This document shows, one piece after another, positions 10,699 to 22,640 of a stretch of 64,000 bases of DNA. The position numbers and the translations under genes are program-made. Source of the DNA: Euptelea pleiosperma (lineage: Eukaryota > Streptophyta > Magnoliopsida > Ranunculales > Eupteleaceae); contig CM068549.1 in NCBI GenBank assembly GCA_035048495.1, positions 8,043,822 to 8,107,821 on the forward strand. Direction: 5' to 3'. Position 1 is the stretch's first letter. Each line of letters begins with the position of its first letter. The notes beneath the pieces are model-generated. The model ran no database searches, was not told the origin of the DNA, and was given only the letters and a program-made list of their open reading frames with translations.

Positions 10699-10947
10699 TG
10701 CCGGAGTTGCAGGTCTGCAACTCCGGCGGGACCTGCAACTCCGGCGGACTGGTTCAGCCAAGGAACTCCTTGGCCTGCAACACGTCCAACACCGTTGCAC
10801 CCTACTCCAACACCGCCCCCTCCTTCAAATCCGTCCAAAATGGGAACGGTTTCTCCCTTCTTCTTTCCCTCCTCTTTCTTCTTTTTCGTCTTCTTCTTCT
10901 TCTTCATCTTCTTAATCGTCGCCGGAGTTGCAGACAGCAACTCCGGT
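10699..10947 (+). repeat. CCGGAGTTGCAG palindromes in A 5' LTR
   Basis: About 10700-10725: perfect 12-bp arms with a 2-bp spacer, followed by an extra right arm ending about 10744. About 10922-10946: a second palindrome with one mismatch. A (TTC)n tract precedes the first copy. The 3' LTR of the same element has a different set. Confidence 0.8.
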
Positions 10948-11718
10948 CGTCTTCTTCACACACCAGCACCCCTGTTCTCTCCACTTGCTGCCCTTCTTCA
11001 CCTTCGAACTCCACAGGCACCCACCACGATCTCACCCCTTGATGCAAGCAACGAGCACCGTCTGTTTTTCATTGCTGGCCGGACTTGCAACTCCGACCAG
11101 CTCTTCTTCTAACCAGCACTGCCCCCAACTTGCTGTTACCGTGGATGCTTCTCCTTTAAACCTCCAAGACCCTGCCCCTTGGAAAACCAGCAACCGTCCC
11201 CTTGCCCGAACGTTGTACTATCATACCTCCCTAGCGTCTTCTGCATAGCACCACCACGTGGTGCACTCATTTTCTCTGGCCAGATCTCTACAAACGTTCG
11301 AGCACCCACGACTCCAGTTGCTGATCCACTGTGAAGATCTCCAGGTTGTGCACACCAATGTCCCTTCTCTCCAGATCTGCTCCTTGCTAGCTACGGCAAA
11401 CACTTCTCCACCATGCCGTCCTTGCCATCATAGTTGGCTGGCCTTCATCCTCATGAGCTCCATCCGAACTTGCTATTCTCCTTGGCTGGCCGTGATCTCC
11501 ACCAACTCCGATAATTCCACTTCCAATCATGCTGCTTTGATCATCAAGGGCAGCCACGATGTGGCCAGTCACTTGGCCAAGCCAAGTAGCCATGGCAAAA
11601 AATCCAAGCCCCAAACATGGAAGAATTGGGGTAAGTTTCCCATGGGTGAGTATTTCTCTTTGCTCTCTTTACTTTCTCTCTCTCTCTCTCTCTATCTCTA
11701 CAATCTCCTCTCTACTTT

Positions 11719-13976
11719 TGATATTCGCTTAAAAGTGCGTATTTTCCACTGTTATTTTCTAAGCGTTTTCACACTCTCCTACGTTAAAATGCTCTATTTA
11801 TTTACTTTTCTACGTAAGAGTCTCTTTTGTTGCGTAGAACACACTTTTCTGGACGAAATGGTATATTTGCATGCATTAAACACATTTTCGGAAGTCTAGA
11901 CATTAAGTCATTCTGATAGAGTCTCATTACGCACTTCTTCTGTCGCAGAAAACCCCGACGGGACAATTCTCGAGACTTACGAGCCCACGTCGATCAGGAA
12001 ATCCCATTATCAAAGCTTAAAGAGCCCACATGCTATGACTAGAAGATATGGGCCAAATATGGGCTGAATAAGAGGACCAAAAAGCCGACCCAAAGAACGA
12101 AGAGAGCAGGAGAGCCAATGACCAAGAGACGGACCAAAGCATTTAAAGCCACATGAGTCAGCAAGGAATGATAGTCTACTCTACTGGAGAAGCGTGAGGA
12201 TGGTCACAATGAAGACCAGGGTTCCAGACCCTCTGTCAATACTTTTATCTTCATTTTCTGATATTTTCTCTCTCATCTCTCCTTATTCTCTCTCTCTTCA
12301 TCTCTCGGTCCTCGAATCTACTGACCTAACCCCAGAACTCCTGCCCATTGACTCTGTCTCATCTCCCTTAGCTTTCTGACAGTTGAATCTTCAATCGGAC
12401 CGTTGGATCTCTCTAGATCCGTCGATCTACCAATCTGGGTCCCAATCAAGTCACCATCCATCCGATCGCCATCAGATTGTCTATCACATCATCTTGTGAG
12501 ACGATGGACATCATCAATCCATGTGGGCCAGTAGCCGGGTCCATCATCATCGACCCGCTGTCCGACCATTTAGTGGACCCCGTGAATTTCAAAATAATTT
12601 CAATTAAATTTTAAAAAGGGGGGGTCCACTAAATGGGGAAATTCCCAAAGAAAAGTAGGGTTTTACTTTAAAAAAAAAAATTAATATTTTTTATTTCCTA
12701 ATATAAAGGGGGAAGGAGGGGGACGGACCCTAATTTTCAAAACCCTCTCCTCCTCTCCTTCCCCCAACGGCTTCTCCTTCTTCCCCTTCTCCTTCTTTCC
12801 CTCTCTTTTGGCCCGAGTCTCACCTTCTTCTTCATCTTCTTCACCGTCTTCATCTTCACGTTTTCACCGGAGTTGCAGGCTGCAACTCCGGCCGACAACG
12901 CTGCAAGCTTCTCAAATCTGCTGCCCTCTTTGCCGTCTGCAAGCACCACCACAACCACTCCACAGGATGCAACCAGACCACCTGGGACTCCATGTACGCT
13001 GTTGCACGCAACAGCAGCCACACGTTGCAATCACCTCCGCCTCCTTCCATGGCCGGAATACCACAACTCTTGCAACTCACTTTTTTTGGGTTGCACCATC
13101 TCTCACCACCGTTCCTGCATTCTCCCACCGTTGGAGACCTATCCAAATGGCACTGTACAGCAATCCAAAACTTGCAAAATCGGTGGTTTCCTCCACCTCC
13201 TTGCGACGCCTCCTATCTCCTTACCGCTGCAGCCACCTCTTACACCACCTGTGCACCTGCTCCCGGTTGCGAGCATGGCCTGCACGACCTCCAGTCGTCT
13301 CCTCCACCTGATGCACGTCCGCCTCCTCCACCTGCAAGCTTCAACGAGCTTCAACGCCGGAGTTGCTTGCAATCACCCGGGCCAATCATCAATCGTTGGC
13401 CAATCACCCGGGCCGAACCACTCACCGGGCCGATCCCGATTTCAAATCATGGCAAGTATGCATAAGGTATTTTCTCTCCCTTGGGTAAGTGAATTTCTCT
13501 AGGATCCCCAGGCTGATCGCCTTTTTGCACCGCCGACACCTCTACCTTGTCAGCCGGTAAACGACCGAGGTGAAAATCTCTCTCTACCTTCTTCCTCTCT
13601 CTCTAAAAGTTCTCTTTACATGCTTTCTTATATGCTTTCTAGAATAGATTTACCGCTTCATTTATTTCATGTAAGCAACAATTTGATTAATGCAATTTGA
13701 TTTCGATGATTTTAGTCTTCTCTGGATCTTATTTGGATGTGTTTTAAATTGACTCGCCCTTCTCATCTCTTCCATCATTCTCCTTTTTCTCTTGTATATT
13801 ATCTGTCATTTTATGTTCTTATTTGCGCTAATCCGACTAATCTCGAGTGCGGATCGACATCCGACACAAGCCACTGTACAAAATTGCTCATTCTACAGGT
13901 TAAAAGTCTCGGATAATTAAAAATGTGTTGATTCTAGGGTTTTCATAACCAACGACACGGAAAAATCCTACTTTCA
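11719..13976 (+). mobile_element. Athila-type solo LTR nested in A's 5' LTR
   Basis: A 2258-bp LTR with TG...CA ends, flanked by the perfect duplication ACTTT (11714-11718 and 13977-13981). Removing it joins CTCTCTACTTT to CTATCTATTAA exactly as in A's 3' LTR (about 22190-22205). It was therefore inserted after A. It has a TATA-like box (ATATAAAGG, near 12700) and at least one CCGGAGTTGCAG palindrome near 12868, but lacks the 28-bp palindrome. Confidence 0.95.
12170..12246 (+). other. tRNA-like Pol III-type block in LTR
   Basis: 77 bp with the AGGG/TTCCAGA/CCCT T-arm hairpin and TTTT at 12243-12246. It starts 451 bp into the nested LTR. Confidence 0.6.
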
Positions 13977-14429
13977 ACTTTCTATCTATTAATTTCTCTC
14001 TCTCTCTACTTTTCCTCTTAGATCATTTTTTTTATTTTTTAGTTTTGTTATGTTTCTTTTGGTTTATTAAACATTGTAGCAACTTGCTTTTATTACTAAA
14101 ATTAATGGTTTTCAATCTTCAATGTTAGTTCGTGGATTACGTGTCATTTCTTTTATTTATGTTTATGGTTTGGATGATTCTCTCTAAAAATATCAAAAAT
14201 ATATTTTAATCCAACCTCCTCATTACTCTCAGCCCTCCATTATTTTCTATCAATTCTCTGTTATAATTGTTCTTTACTGCGTTCCCTGACCCCGAGTGCG
14301 GATTCGAGACATCCAACATTTCCACTGTGCAAAGAAATGCTATTTTGCAGGAATAAAATTGGATAGATTACAAATGTGTTGATTCTAGGGTTTCCGTAAC
14401 CAACGACGCGGAAAAATCCTACTTTCAAT

Positions 14430-14443
14430 TGGTGCCGCTGCCG
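14430..14443 (+). other. Primer-binding site of element A
   Basis: TGGTGCCGCTGCCG two bases after the 5' LTR. It differs from B's TGGCGCCGCTGCCG by one C-to-T change. This is the tRNA-Asp-like primer site reported for Athila elements. Confidence 0.8.
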
Positions 14444-16218
14444 CTCGGGTGTTCGGGAGTGCGAAAAAGGACGTAAAGACGAAATTGGAAAGTTACTAAA
14501 TCGGAAAGCTGCTCAATTTGGACAGCCCGACCTTTTCGGGAAACTTTCTATTTTTTGTTTTTAGTGATTTTTAGCAGTCTTTTAAATTACTATTTTTAAT
14601 GCCTCGGAAGGCAAAGTTGTAATAATTTAGGAATTTTACTACTTTCCAAATAACTGCTAGATCTTGTTCTAGGGTTTTTTAGAAACCCTAGATTAAGTGA
14701 AAAATACCAAAAAAATCAAAAATCAAAATTCAAAAATATTAGGGTTTTATCTTCTGCAGATTTTTAGAAATCACCAATCTAAGATTTGCAATTTTTGGAA
14801 AGATTCTAAAATCTTGAAACTTTGCTAAATTAGGGTTTCCCCTCTTAGAAGTTTCCACTTTAGAGGAATTTCTATCTTTAGAAATCCTCTGAATTTGGAA
14901 AAGTCTGCAAAATGAAACACCCCAAATCGAGCAGAAATTCAATTTTGGGAAATTTTCCAAAATTGTAAGGGATCTCGCAATCAAATCTTTCTTGGAAGAT
15001 CTCCATAGTTCGGGAAACTTTCCAATCTAGGTATTTTTCAATCTAGGAATTCCTAAATTTTACCCCATCTCGAATTTGGAAAATAATTCAAAAACTTGCC
15101 TAAATCCAGTGCTTGTTCTGTGAACCCTAAAAGGCAAGGATCTTCCAAATAGAATCCCAAATACCTAGACCGTGTGATCTAACTTTTCTGCAGGAACACG
15201 ATCCAGTGTGGGTAGGGAGTGAAAGCTCAAAGAGGTGGAGTCGGGCCCAAGCCCATTAGGATACCCCTCCCTAACCCACGGAGGCGACCCCGTGGCGTGG
15301 CCCACGGGAGGTAAGTCTCTATCCTCGCCTTGAGTGTGATACAGAGCAATTTGGGTGAATCATTGCCGCTTGTCTATTTGTTTTCGCATACATATTATTC
15401 GACTTGCGTGGCCTGGCCGTTAATCAATCAACTCTAAAAGAGCAAACCCAACTCCAAAATTGAAACTGGTGAGATTTCATCACCCACCTCATCACTCCAG
15501 CTGAAATTGATCCCCAGGATCCATCTATAATAAAAAGAATCAAGAAGTAGAGCCAATTAGCCTGGTGTTCGAGGAAAAATCCACACAAAGCGAACCCGCT
15601 TAACATCTAATCGAAATAAGACCACGAGCGCGGGTCCCTGTTGTCTAACACACCCATACGTCCCTGCTACTCAAGTACACTGAGCTCGACGTGGCTTCTT
15701 GGACTATTCGTCGGTTAGTTGCGTGTGGACTAGGAACACGCACCAACCCTAGCTTAACCCGAGGGAACACTCTTCTTATACACTTGACCAATCCGGTTAG
15801 TTTGGGACATACTTAAGACAGCCATTGTGCCGCACGTCTGTCTAGGCTTCGGATTGCCTTGTTGTTGACTAGAGTTAGTACTAAAGGATTCGCTCTGAAG
15901 AGTGTAGCCTGGTGAGAACCTCTGAGTGCAAACAGTTAGTCCGGCGGCTAAAAGGTAAACCAGTGGTCCGCCCACTGTCATAATCTACTCTAGCCCCAAA
16001 ACTAACAAGATAATGCCTAAAATATATCCTGATTGTTTAGAATAGGATTATCTGTGCTTGGTGTGCATCATTTTGGATCACTACTCCAGTGTCTGCTTTT
16101 GGCAACTTTTTGCCAAATCCTGAGCTTGCTTTTTCAAGTAGAAGCCCGGTTGGACCTGTCCTAACCTTTAACTGACTTGATCTGAGAGTTAGTCCACCGC
16201 ATCTCTTTATCTCCTCTG
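14444..16218 (+). other. Element A untranslated leader with splice donor
   Basis: About 1.8 kb without a credible ORF, homologous to B's leader (53618-55317). Both carry a consensus 5' splice site AG|GTAAGT (intron start at 15311) and the ...TGGCAACTTTTTGCC... segment shortly before the ORF. An acceptor-like CTCCTCTGATGGCAG precedes 16226. Confidence 0.6.
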
Positions 16219-17971
16219 ATGGCAGATGAACGGTCTCTGTATGAGACCTACTACAGTTTCTGTGAGAATCTATGTGATCACTCTCAACAAGGGTATGACA
16301 ATTTTGCGTATCATGATGATACTCCAGTCTCGCACACTTCTACAGGGTATGATAATCACCGAGATCTAGAGTGCAATTCTGTACTCCAAGAGCTTAAAAA
16401 TTCAGTCTCTACCCTTCGTGCCGCGGTCTAGCAACCTGTGCACAATTTCCAGTCTATAGGATATTACCCTCCTATCCAGTAAGATGTCTGTACCTTTCCA
16501 TTTCCAATGCAGACCTCCTATGACAACACTTATTATCCGGATAATAGGAGTCACAATAACTTTGGTTGGGAACTGTCTGCTATCCCGCAACAACTATTGC
16601 AGGATAATTATTCTTCCGGGTTCCATCAACCCAATGGAGAGTATGACTGGCAATACTCGCAATCTCAGTACCCGTCCTATCCACAAAATGATTATTCTGA
16701 TCAACAATGGGCCCCTCAGGATTTCCAGAGTCAGCAACTAGTCCCAGACTCCACTCTGCCTTACAACTTTCATACCCAGTTAGACTACAATCAAGAGTTG
16801 GCACCTCAGCTCCACTTGGCTGAACTACCTTCGTTGGCTACTAAACCCTGTCTAGAGGACCTTCTCTCTCAGTACATTGCCCAGTAACAACAGTATTTCT
16901 AAGGTTTAGAGCACCAACAACAGCAATCTATGGAAAGCTTGGAACAACGTCTAGTTCAATTAGAAAATGAGAGAGAGGAAGTCAACTTGACTAGCCCACC
17001 AATAGCCTATCCTGAGGAGAATGATATGGCCACTGTCTATAATGAGGAGTCACACAATTGGACCAAGTACCAGAATTGCCAGGATGAAATAGAAGTTGTT
17101 ACCACCCCTAGATCAAGCCCGATTATTGAGGAACCAGTGTATCCTAATATGGTGCCTTTAACAGCACCAAATCTTGAACCTACCTCAGAGCAACCTATTT
17201 CTCACTCTACCTTTAATGACCCTGATGTCGATCTCCATGACACTGAGCTGTGTCTCGATTGTAGGATCCCAACTGTGCTAGATCTATCATTCCTCCCCAC
17301 CTTCCTTGGAGTGAGCCATAATAGTGATGAACCCGTGTCTCCATCTATGGTGCCCTTAACAGCACCGACTTCTAGACAGAGCACAGAGGAACTCAGTTCC
17401 ATCTCTATCTCTGATAATTCTTTCTCTGCCCTGGATGCAGACATTTTTACTGATGAACCGTGTCTAGAACATAGGATTCCTGTTGTCTTGGACCTAGCGC
17501 TCCCCACCAAGGTTGAACATATTGAGTGTAGGGATTTGAACATCCCTCTCAAATTCAGAAACCTCGAGGGAAAGGTCCACAGTTTTCACCTGCCACCCTA
17601 CGTTGATATTTTCGATGACCCGTGTGCAGTAGAGTCTAACTCAGGACTCTCCCGAGAAAAAATTATCCCAGTGTTCAGAACACTTTGAGCCTGACTTCAT
17701 CTCGGAGTCAGCCAATTATGGTATTACTGATCTGCCGGAGTCTGCTCCATTTAGATACCTTCCCGCTAAACTCAATGAGTTTGTGGCTCTACTAACCACG
17801 GCCAGAGAACACCCTTCTACCCTCCTATTCCTTCTCACTGAGCAAATTCGATCCCTCCCCATTGCACTCAATGCTCTTTCACATCTGCTCAGAGAGCTAA
17901 CTGTCATTCTCTCAGTCTACATTGAGAAAGACCTGTTCTACACAGGTATACTTAGACAAGGGATAGGATAG
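16219..17971 (+). pseudogene. Element A residual polyprotein (Gln-rich linker plus protease-like tails)
   Basis: The frame runs from ATG 16219 to TGA 17688 with stops at 16429 (TAG), 16480 (TAA), 16885 (TAA) and about 16900 (TAA). A frameshift near 17640-17650 moves homology to a second frame that ends at 17971. The N-terminus is Tyr/Asn/Gln-rich and corresponds to B's region after the zinc knuckle, including the coiled Gln/Leu stretch. Then come two copies of the protease C-terminal motif (CxxxRIPxVLDL at about 17257 and 17470), where B has one, and a CAVES...EHFxxDF segment. The protease active-site half (DLGAS in B), capsid, RT, RNase H and integrase are absent. The last ~100 residues resemble nothing in B. 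It is either a dead remnant or a family-specific non-enzymatic protein that has since decayed. Confidence 0.75.
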
Positions 17972-19896
17972 TTGTCTCCGTGCCACCTTAGGTGTCAGGA
18001 AGACTGTAGATTCACTCAGTTTCCATGAGTTTTAACTTGGTTGGGGGTACTTGATATACCCCCGTCATGTCTGGCTGAAGACGTAAAACTTAGCGCTTTT
18101 GGAAAGACAATTCCGGTATTCCTAGAGTACATGAGTCTCATGCATTTGTTATTACTATTATATCTCTGGAAATGCAGGTACATTCATTCTTCCGATCATC
18201 AGGTACCACACGCTGTCGAGTTTCTGCTGACTTGGTAACATCCTTCCTGAACCTTTGCATCATCATCACTGATTTTTTTTAACATTTTATGTCCCGGTCA
18301 TGAGCACCGAGGATGGTGCTGTATTTTGGTTGGGGGTGGGTATTTACCAAAACTCATGTCTTCATTTTGAAAAAAAAAAAAAATTCTTATTTTTGGGGTG
18401 ATTTCCGATGTTCTCCAAAAGTTTTCTAGAATTTCAAAAATGTGTCAAATACCCTGACTTTGATTAGATGAAAACCTCCATTAAGTCAGTATTGAGGATG
18501 TCAATTTTTGTTTAAAGTTAGCTTTGAGTCAAGTCAAACGTGACTACAGCTGGTTTGAAAACTCAGAAAAACTCATATTCGGCACAATTGTACACTATCA
18601 ATATCAGAGTCATCCTAAGTTTAGAAATTCTGGCGATCCTGTGAGAATAATTGTAGAGACCTAACCCAGTGAGCTTTCGAGCCTTTAAGCAATTCAGAGG
18701 GTTATACAACAATTCTGAGTATTCTTCTTGTCTGCAATATTCATTGAGAGATCTCATTACCCTTTTATTTGATCATGGAACTCGGAACGACATCAAAAAT
18801 TGGATTATTACAACAGAACCTTCTCTATATCCAGTCAAGACAGTATACATGATAGTGCAAACCCCAGAAAATGATTTAGGCCATTTTTCTGAACCGTTCA
18901 ACCTTTTTACTTACCTGAATTATACTTCACTAGAAACCCCTTGAGCCCTTCTATAAAAGCCTTTTCTTTGTAAACCCATCAACCTAAAATCCAGTCCAAC
19001 TACGAAACATGACTGGCTACCCTTATTTTGAGATGGACAAAAGAATAACTGATGTGAGTGTACCGTGAAAAGAAAAGTAAAGAAGAAAAATCAAAAAGAA
19101 AAGAAAGTGGTTCAAGCTGAAAACAAAATATGGAAAGAAAGTATGAAAAAGAGCTAAAAAGAAATTGAGCAGTCTCAGAAATATCTAGAAAAAGAGAAAA
19201 ATATGAAAAAGAAAGAAAAAGAACCAGATAATGGTGCTACATCGCAGAAAAAATACAAGAAAATAGAGATATCCTCTCAAGATCTTTGAAATTCTGTATC
19301 CCTTTATTTTTCTACACCGGACCTAAGCCTCATTATAACCCAGGAAAGTCCTATTTGATTCTAAGATAGCACGATCATAAAATGTGGAGATTGGAGAATG
19401 AGAAGCTATAGAGTTTGATCTGACGTTCCCGAGTGAAGTAGTATTCCAATCATGAGATCTTCTTCTATTAAAGATGTAATTCCTTTAAATAATACATATG
19501 TGAGATCTTTGCTTTCATATATCAACACATCTCCTCACATATAAATTGAGAGAAAAGAAGAAAACCCTTCTTGTGTGATTCTATTCTGAGTGCTAAACAT
19601 GTGAGATTTGAGGTCGAGGTATAAAAACTTAAAGGTGATCTGGAAATCTTTACTGTCGGATGATGAGAATGTTGAGCACACACACACGCAGAGTCTGACT
19701 ATTCTGGGTCATGATTATCAGTCTGTAGTCTTGCCAAAACTTTCCAACTCTTCGCTAGCATGTAACTGTTTTTGCATCCATTCAATGATTTGACGAACGG
19801 TGTTTTCCCTGAGCTAATATGAAAAAGTGAGCAGCATGTGCAAAGCCCTTTTAAGCTCATTTATTTTGTACTAATTGCCAAGGATTGGCAATATGC
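17972..19896 (+). other. Element A 3' noncoding region
   Basis: About 1.9 kb without a credible ORF but homologous to B 45934-47851 and C 62301-64000. It contains the purine motif GGTTGGGGGT at about 18035 and 18330, the hairpin AGCACC-N6-GGTGCT just before the second motif, an A-run near 18371, and a CACACACACG run near 19678. It occupies the place where Athila elements may carry an env-like ORF; none is seen. Confidence 0.7.
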
Positions 19897-19909
19897 TGGT
19901 TGGGGGTTG
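19897..19909 (+). other. Polypurine tract of element A
   Basis: GGTTGGGGGTTG immediately before the 3' LTR, in the position of the plus-strand primer. Confidence 0.8.
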
Positions 19910-22640
19910 TGATATTCGCTTAAAAGTGCATATTTTTCACTGTTATCTTCTAAGCGTTATCACACTCTCCTACGCAAAACTACTCTAATTATCCACTTTT
20001 CTACGTAAGAGTCTATTTCATTGCGTATAACACACTTTTCTGGACGAAATGGTATATTTGCATGCATTAAATGCATTTTTAGAAGTCTAGGTATAAAGAC
20101 GTTATGATCAAGTCTCATTACGTGCTTTTCTCTCGTAGAAAACTCGATCGGGCTATTCTCGAGACTTGCGGGCCCCACGATCAACCACATAAGCCTAATA
20201 TCAAAGCTTGAAGAGCCACAGGCTATGACTAGAAGATGTGGGCTGAATAAGAGGACCAAAAAGCCAGCCCAAAGAACGAAGAGAGCAGGAGAGCCAATGA
20301 CCAAGAGACGGACCAAAGCGTTTAAAGACACATGAGTTAGCAAGGAATGATGGTCTACTCTACTGGAGAAGTGTGAGGATGGTCACAGTGAAGACTAGGG
20401 TTCTAGACCCTCTGCCAATACTTTTATCTCCATTTTCTGATATTTTCTCTCTCCTCCCCCTAATTTTCTATCTCATCTCTCCTAATTCTCTCTCTCTTCA
20501 TCTCTCGGTCCTCGGATCTACTGACCTAACCCCAGAACTCTTGTCCGTTGGCTCTGGCCCATCTCCCTAAGCCATCGGACCGTTGGATCTTCCATCGGAC
20601 CGTTGGATCGTCCATTAGACCGTCGGATCTCTCTAAATCCGTCAGCCTGTCAATCTGGATCCTGATCAAGTCATCTTCAGTCTAACCATCAGATTGTCTG
20701 TCACATCATCTTGTGAGACGATGGACATCATCAATCCATGTGGGCCAGTAGCCGGGCCCATCATCATCGACCCGCTGTCCGACCATTTAGTGGACCCCGT
20801 GAATTTCAAAATAATTTAAATTAAATTTTAAAAAAAGGGGGGTCCACTAAATGGGGAAATTCCCTAAAGAAAAGTAAGGTTTTACTTTAAAAAAAATTCC
20901 CTAATTTCCATTAATGAAAACTAGGGAGCTTTAAAAGGGGAAGAGAAGGGTTCGTTGGAACCCTAATCCCCCTCCCATCTCTTTCTCTCCTTCTCCAAAA
21001 TTGTTCCCGACGTTTTCCTCTCCTCCTTCTCTTTCTTTTTCTTCTTTTCTTCTTCTTCTTCCTCCTCCATCTTCGCCGGAGTTGGAAGGAGCAACTCCGG
21101 CCGTCTGGGTCGTCTTCGTCTTCTTCTTCTTCTTCTCTCTTCTTCTTCTTCTTCTTCTTCTTCTTCTTCTCATTCTTCTTATTTTCTTTTATTGCCAGAG
21201 TTGCAGGTCTGCAACTCCGGCTGGTTCAGCCAAGGACCTCCTTGGCCTGCAACACGTCCAACACCGTTGCACCCTACTCCAACACCGCCCCCTCCTTCAA
21301 ATCCGTCCAAAATGGGAACGGTTTCTCCCTTCTTCTTTCCCTCATCTTTCTTCTTTTTCGTCTTCTTCTTCTTTATCTTCTTAATCGTTGCCGGAGTTGC
21401 AGACAGCAACTACGGTCGTCTTCTTCACACACCAGCACCCCTGTTCTCTCCACTTGCTGCCCTTCTTCACCTTCGGACTCCACAGGCGCCCACCCCGATC
21501 TCACCCCTTGATGCAACCAACGAGCACCGTCTGTTTTTCATTGCTGGTCGGACCTGCAACTCCGGCCAGCTCTTCTTCTAACCAGCACCGCCCCCAACTT
21601 GCTGTTACCGTGGATGCTTCCCCTTTAAACCTCCAAGACCCTGCCCCTTGGAAAACCAGCAACCGTCCCCTTGCCCGAACGGAGTACTATCATACCTCCC
21701 CAGCTTCTTCTGCATAGCACCACCACGTGGTGCACTCATTTTCTCCGGCCAGATCTCTTCTACAAACGTTCGAGCACCCACGACTCCAGTTGCTGATCCG
21801 CCGTGAAGATCTCCAGGTTGTGCACATCAATGTCCCTTCTCTCCAGATCTGCTCCTTGCTAACTACAGCGAACACTTCTCCACCATGCCGTCCTTGCCAT
21901 CATAGTTGGTTGGCCTTCATCCTCACGGGCTCCATCCGAACTTGCTATTCTCCTTGGCTGGCCATGATCTCCACCAACTCCGATAATTCCACTTCCAATC
22001 ATGCTGCCTTGATCATCAAGGGCAGCCATGATGTGGCCAGTCACTTGGCCAAGCCAAGTAGCCATGGCCGTAAATCCAAGCCCCAAACATGGAAGAATCG
22101 GGGTAAGTTTCCCATGGGTGAGTATTTCTCTTTGCTCTCTTTACTTTTTCTCTCTCTTTCTCTCTCTCTCTATCTCTACAATCTCCTCTCTACTTTCTAT
22201 CTATTAATTTCTCTCTCTCTAGTTCTCCTCTTAGATCATTTTTTTTTATTTTTCTAGTTTTGTTATGTTTCTTTTGGTTTTTTAAACATTGTAACAACTT
22301 GCTTTTATTAATAAAATTAATGGTTTTCAATCTTCAATGTTAGTTCGTGGATTACGTGTCGTTTCTTTTATTTATGTTTATGGTTTGGATGATTCTCTCT
22401 AAAAATATCAAAAACATATTTTAATCCAACCTCATCATTACTCTCACCCCTCCATTATTTTCTATCAATTCTCCGTTATAATTGTTCTTTACTGCGTTCC
22501 CTGACCCCGAGTGCGGATTCGACATCCGACCTTTCCACTGTGCAAAGAAATGCTATTTTGCAGGAATAAAATTGGATAGATTACAAATGTGTTGATTCTA
22601 GGGTTTTAGTAACCAACGACGCGGAAAAATCCTACTATCA
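19910..22640 (+). mobile_element. Element A 3' LTR
   Basis: 2731 bp, TG...CA, uninterrupted. It carries the palindrome/TATA-like region near 20899-20938, (TTC)n tracts, and CCGGAGTTGCAG-type palindromes near 21075, 21195 and 21390. The block around 21050-21130 with the first of these is absent from the 5' LTR. Confidence 0.94.
20349..20425 (+). other. tRNA-like Pol III-type block in LTR
   Basis: 77 bp with TTTT at 20422-20425. The T-arm has one changed base on each side relative to the 5' LTR copy (TAGGGTTCTAGACCC). Confidence 0.55.

Larger units (their letters stand above)
9474..14427 (+). mobile_element. Element A 5' LTR (with nested solo LTR)
   Basis: 4954 bp as it stands and about 2691 bp after removing the nested solo LTR plus one 5-bp duplication; this agrees with the 2731-bp 3' LTR. 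It starts TGATATTCGC and ends TACTTTCA directly before the primer site. Confidence 0.93.
9474..22640 (+). mobile_element. Element A: non-autonomous Athila-type LTR retrotransposon
   Basis: A full-structure element with LTRs at 9474-14427 and 19910-22640, a primer site at 14430 and a polypurine tract at 19897-19909. It is flanked by the perfect 5-bp duplication GATCC (9469-9473 and 22641-22645), inside a copia RNase H sequence that reads through once A is removed. The internal region (~5.5 kb) lacks capsid, RT, RNase H and integrase but keeps an Athila-like leader, the Gln-rich linker, protease-like tails and a 3' noncoding region, all homologous to element B. The LTRs differ by many substitutions and indels, so it is much older than B. 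Confidence 0.92.
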
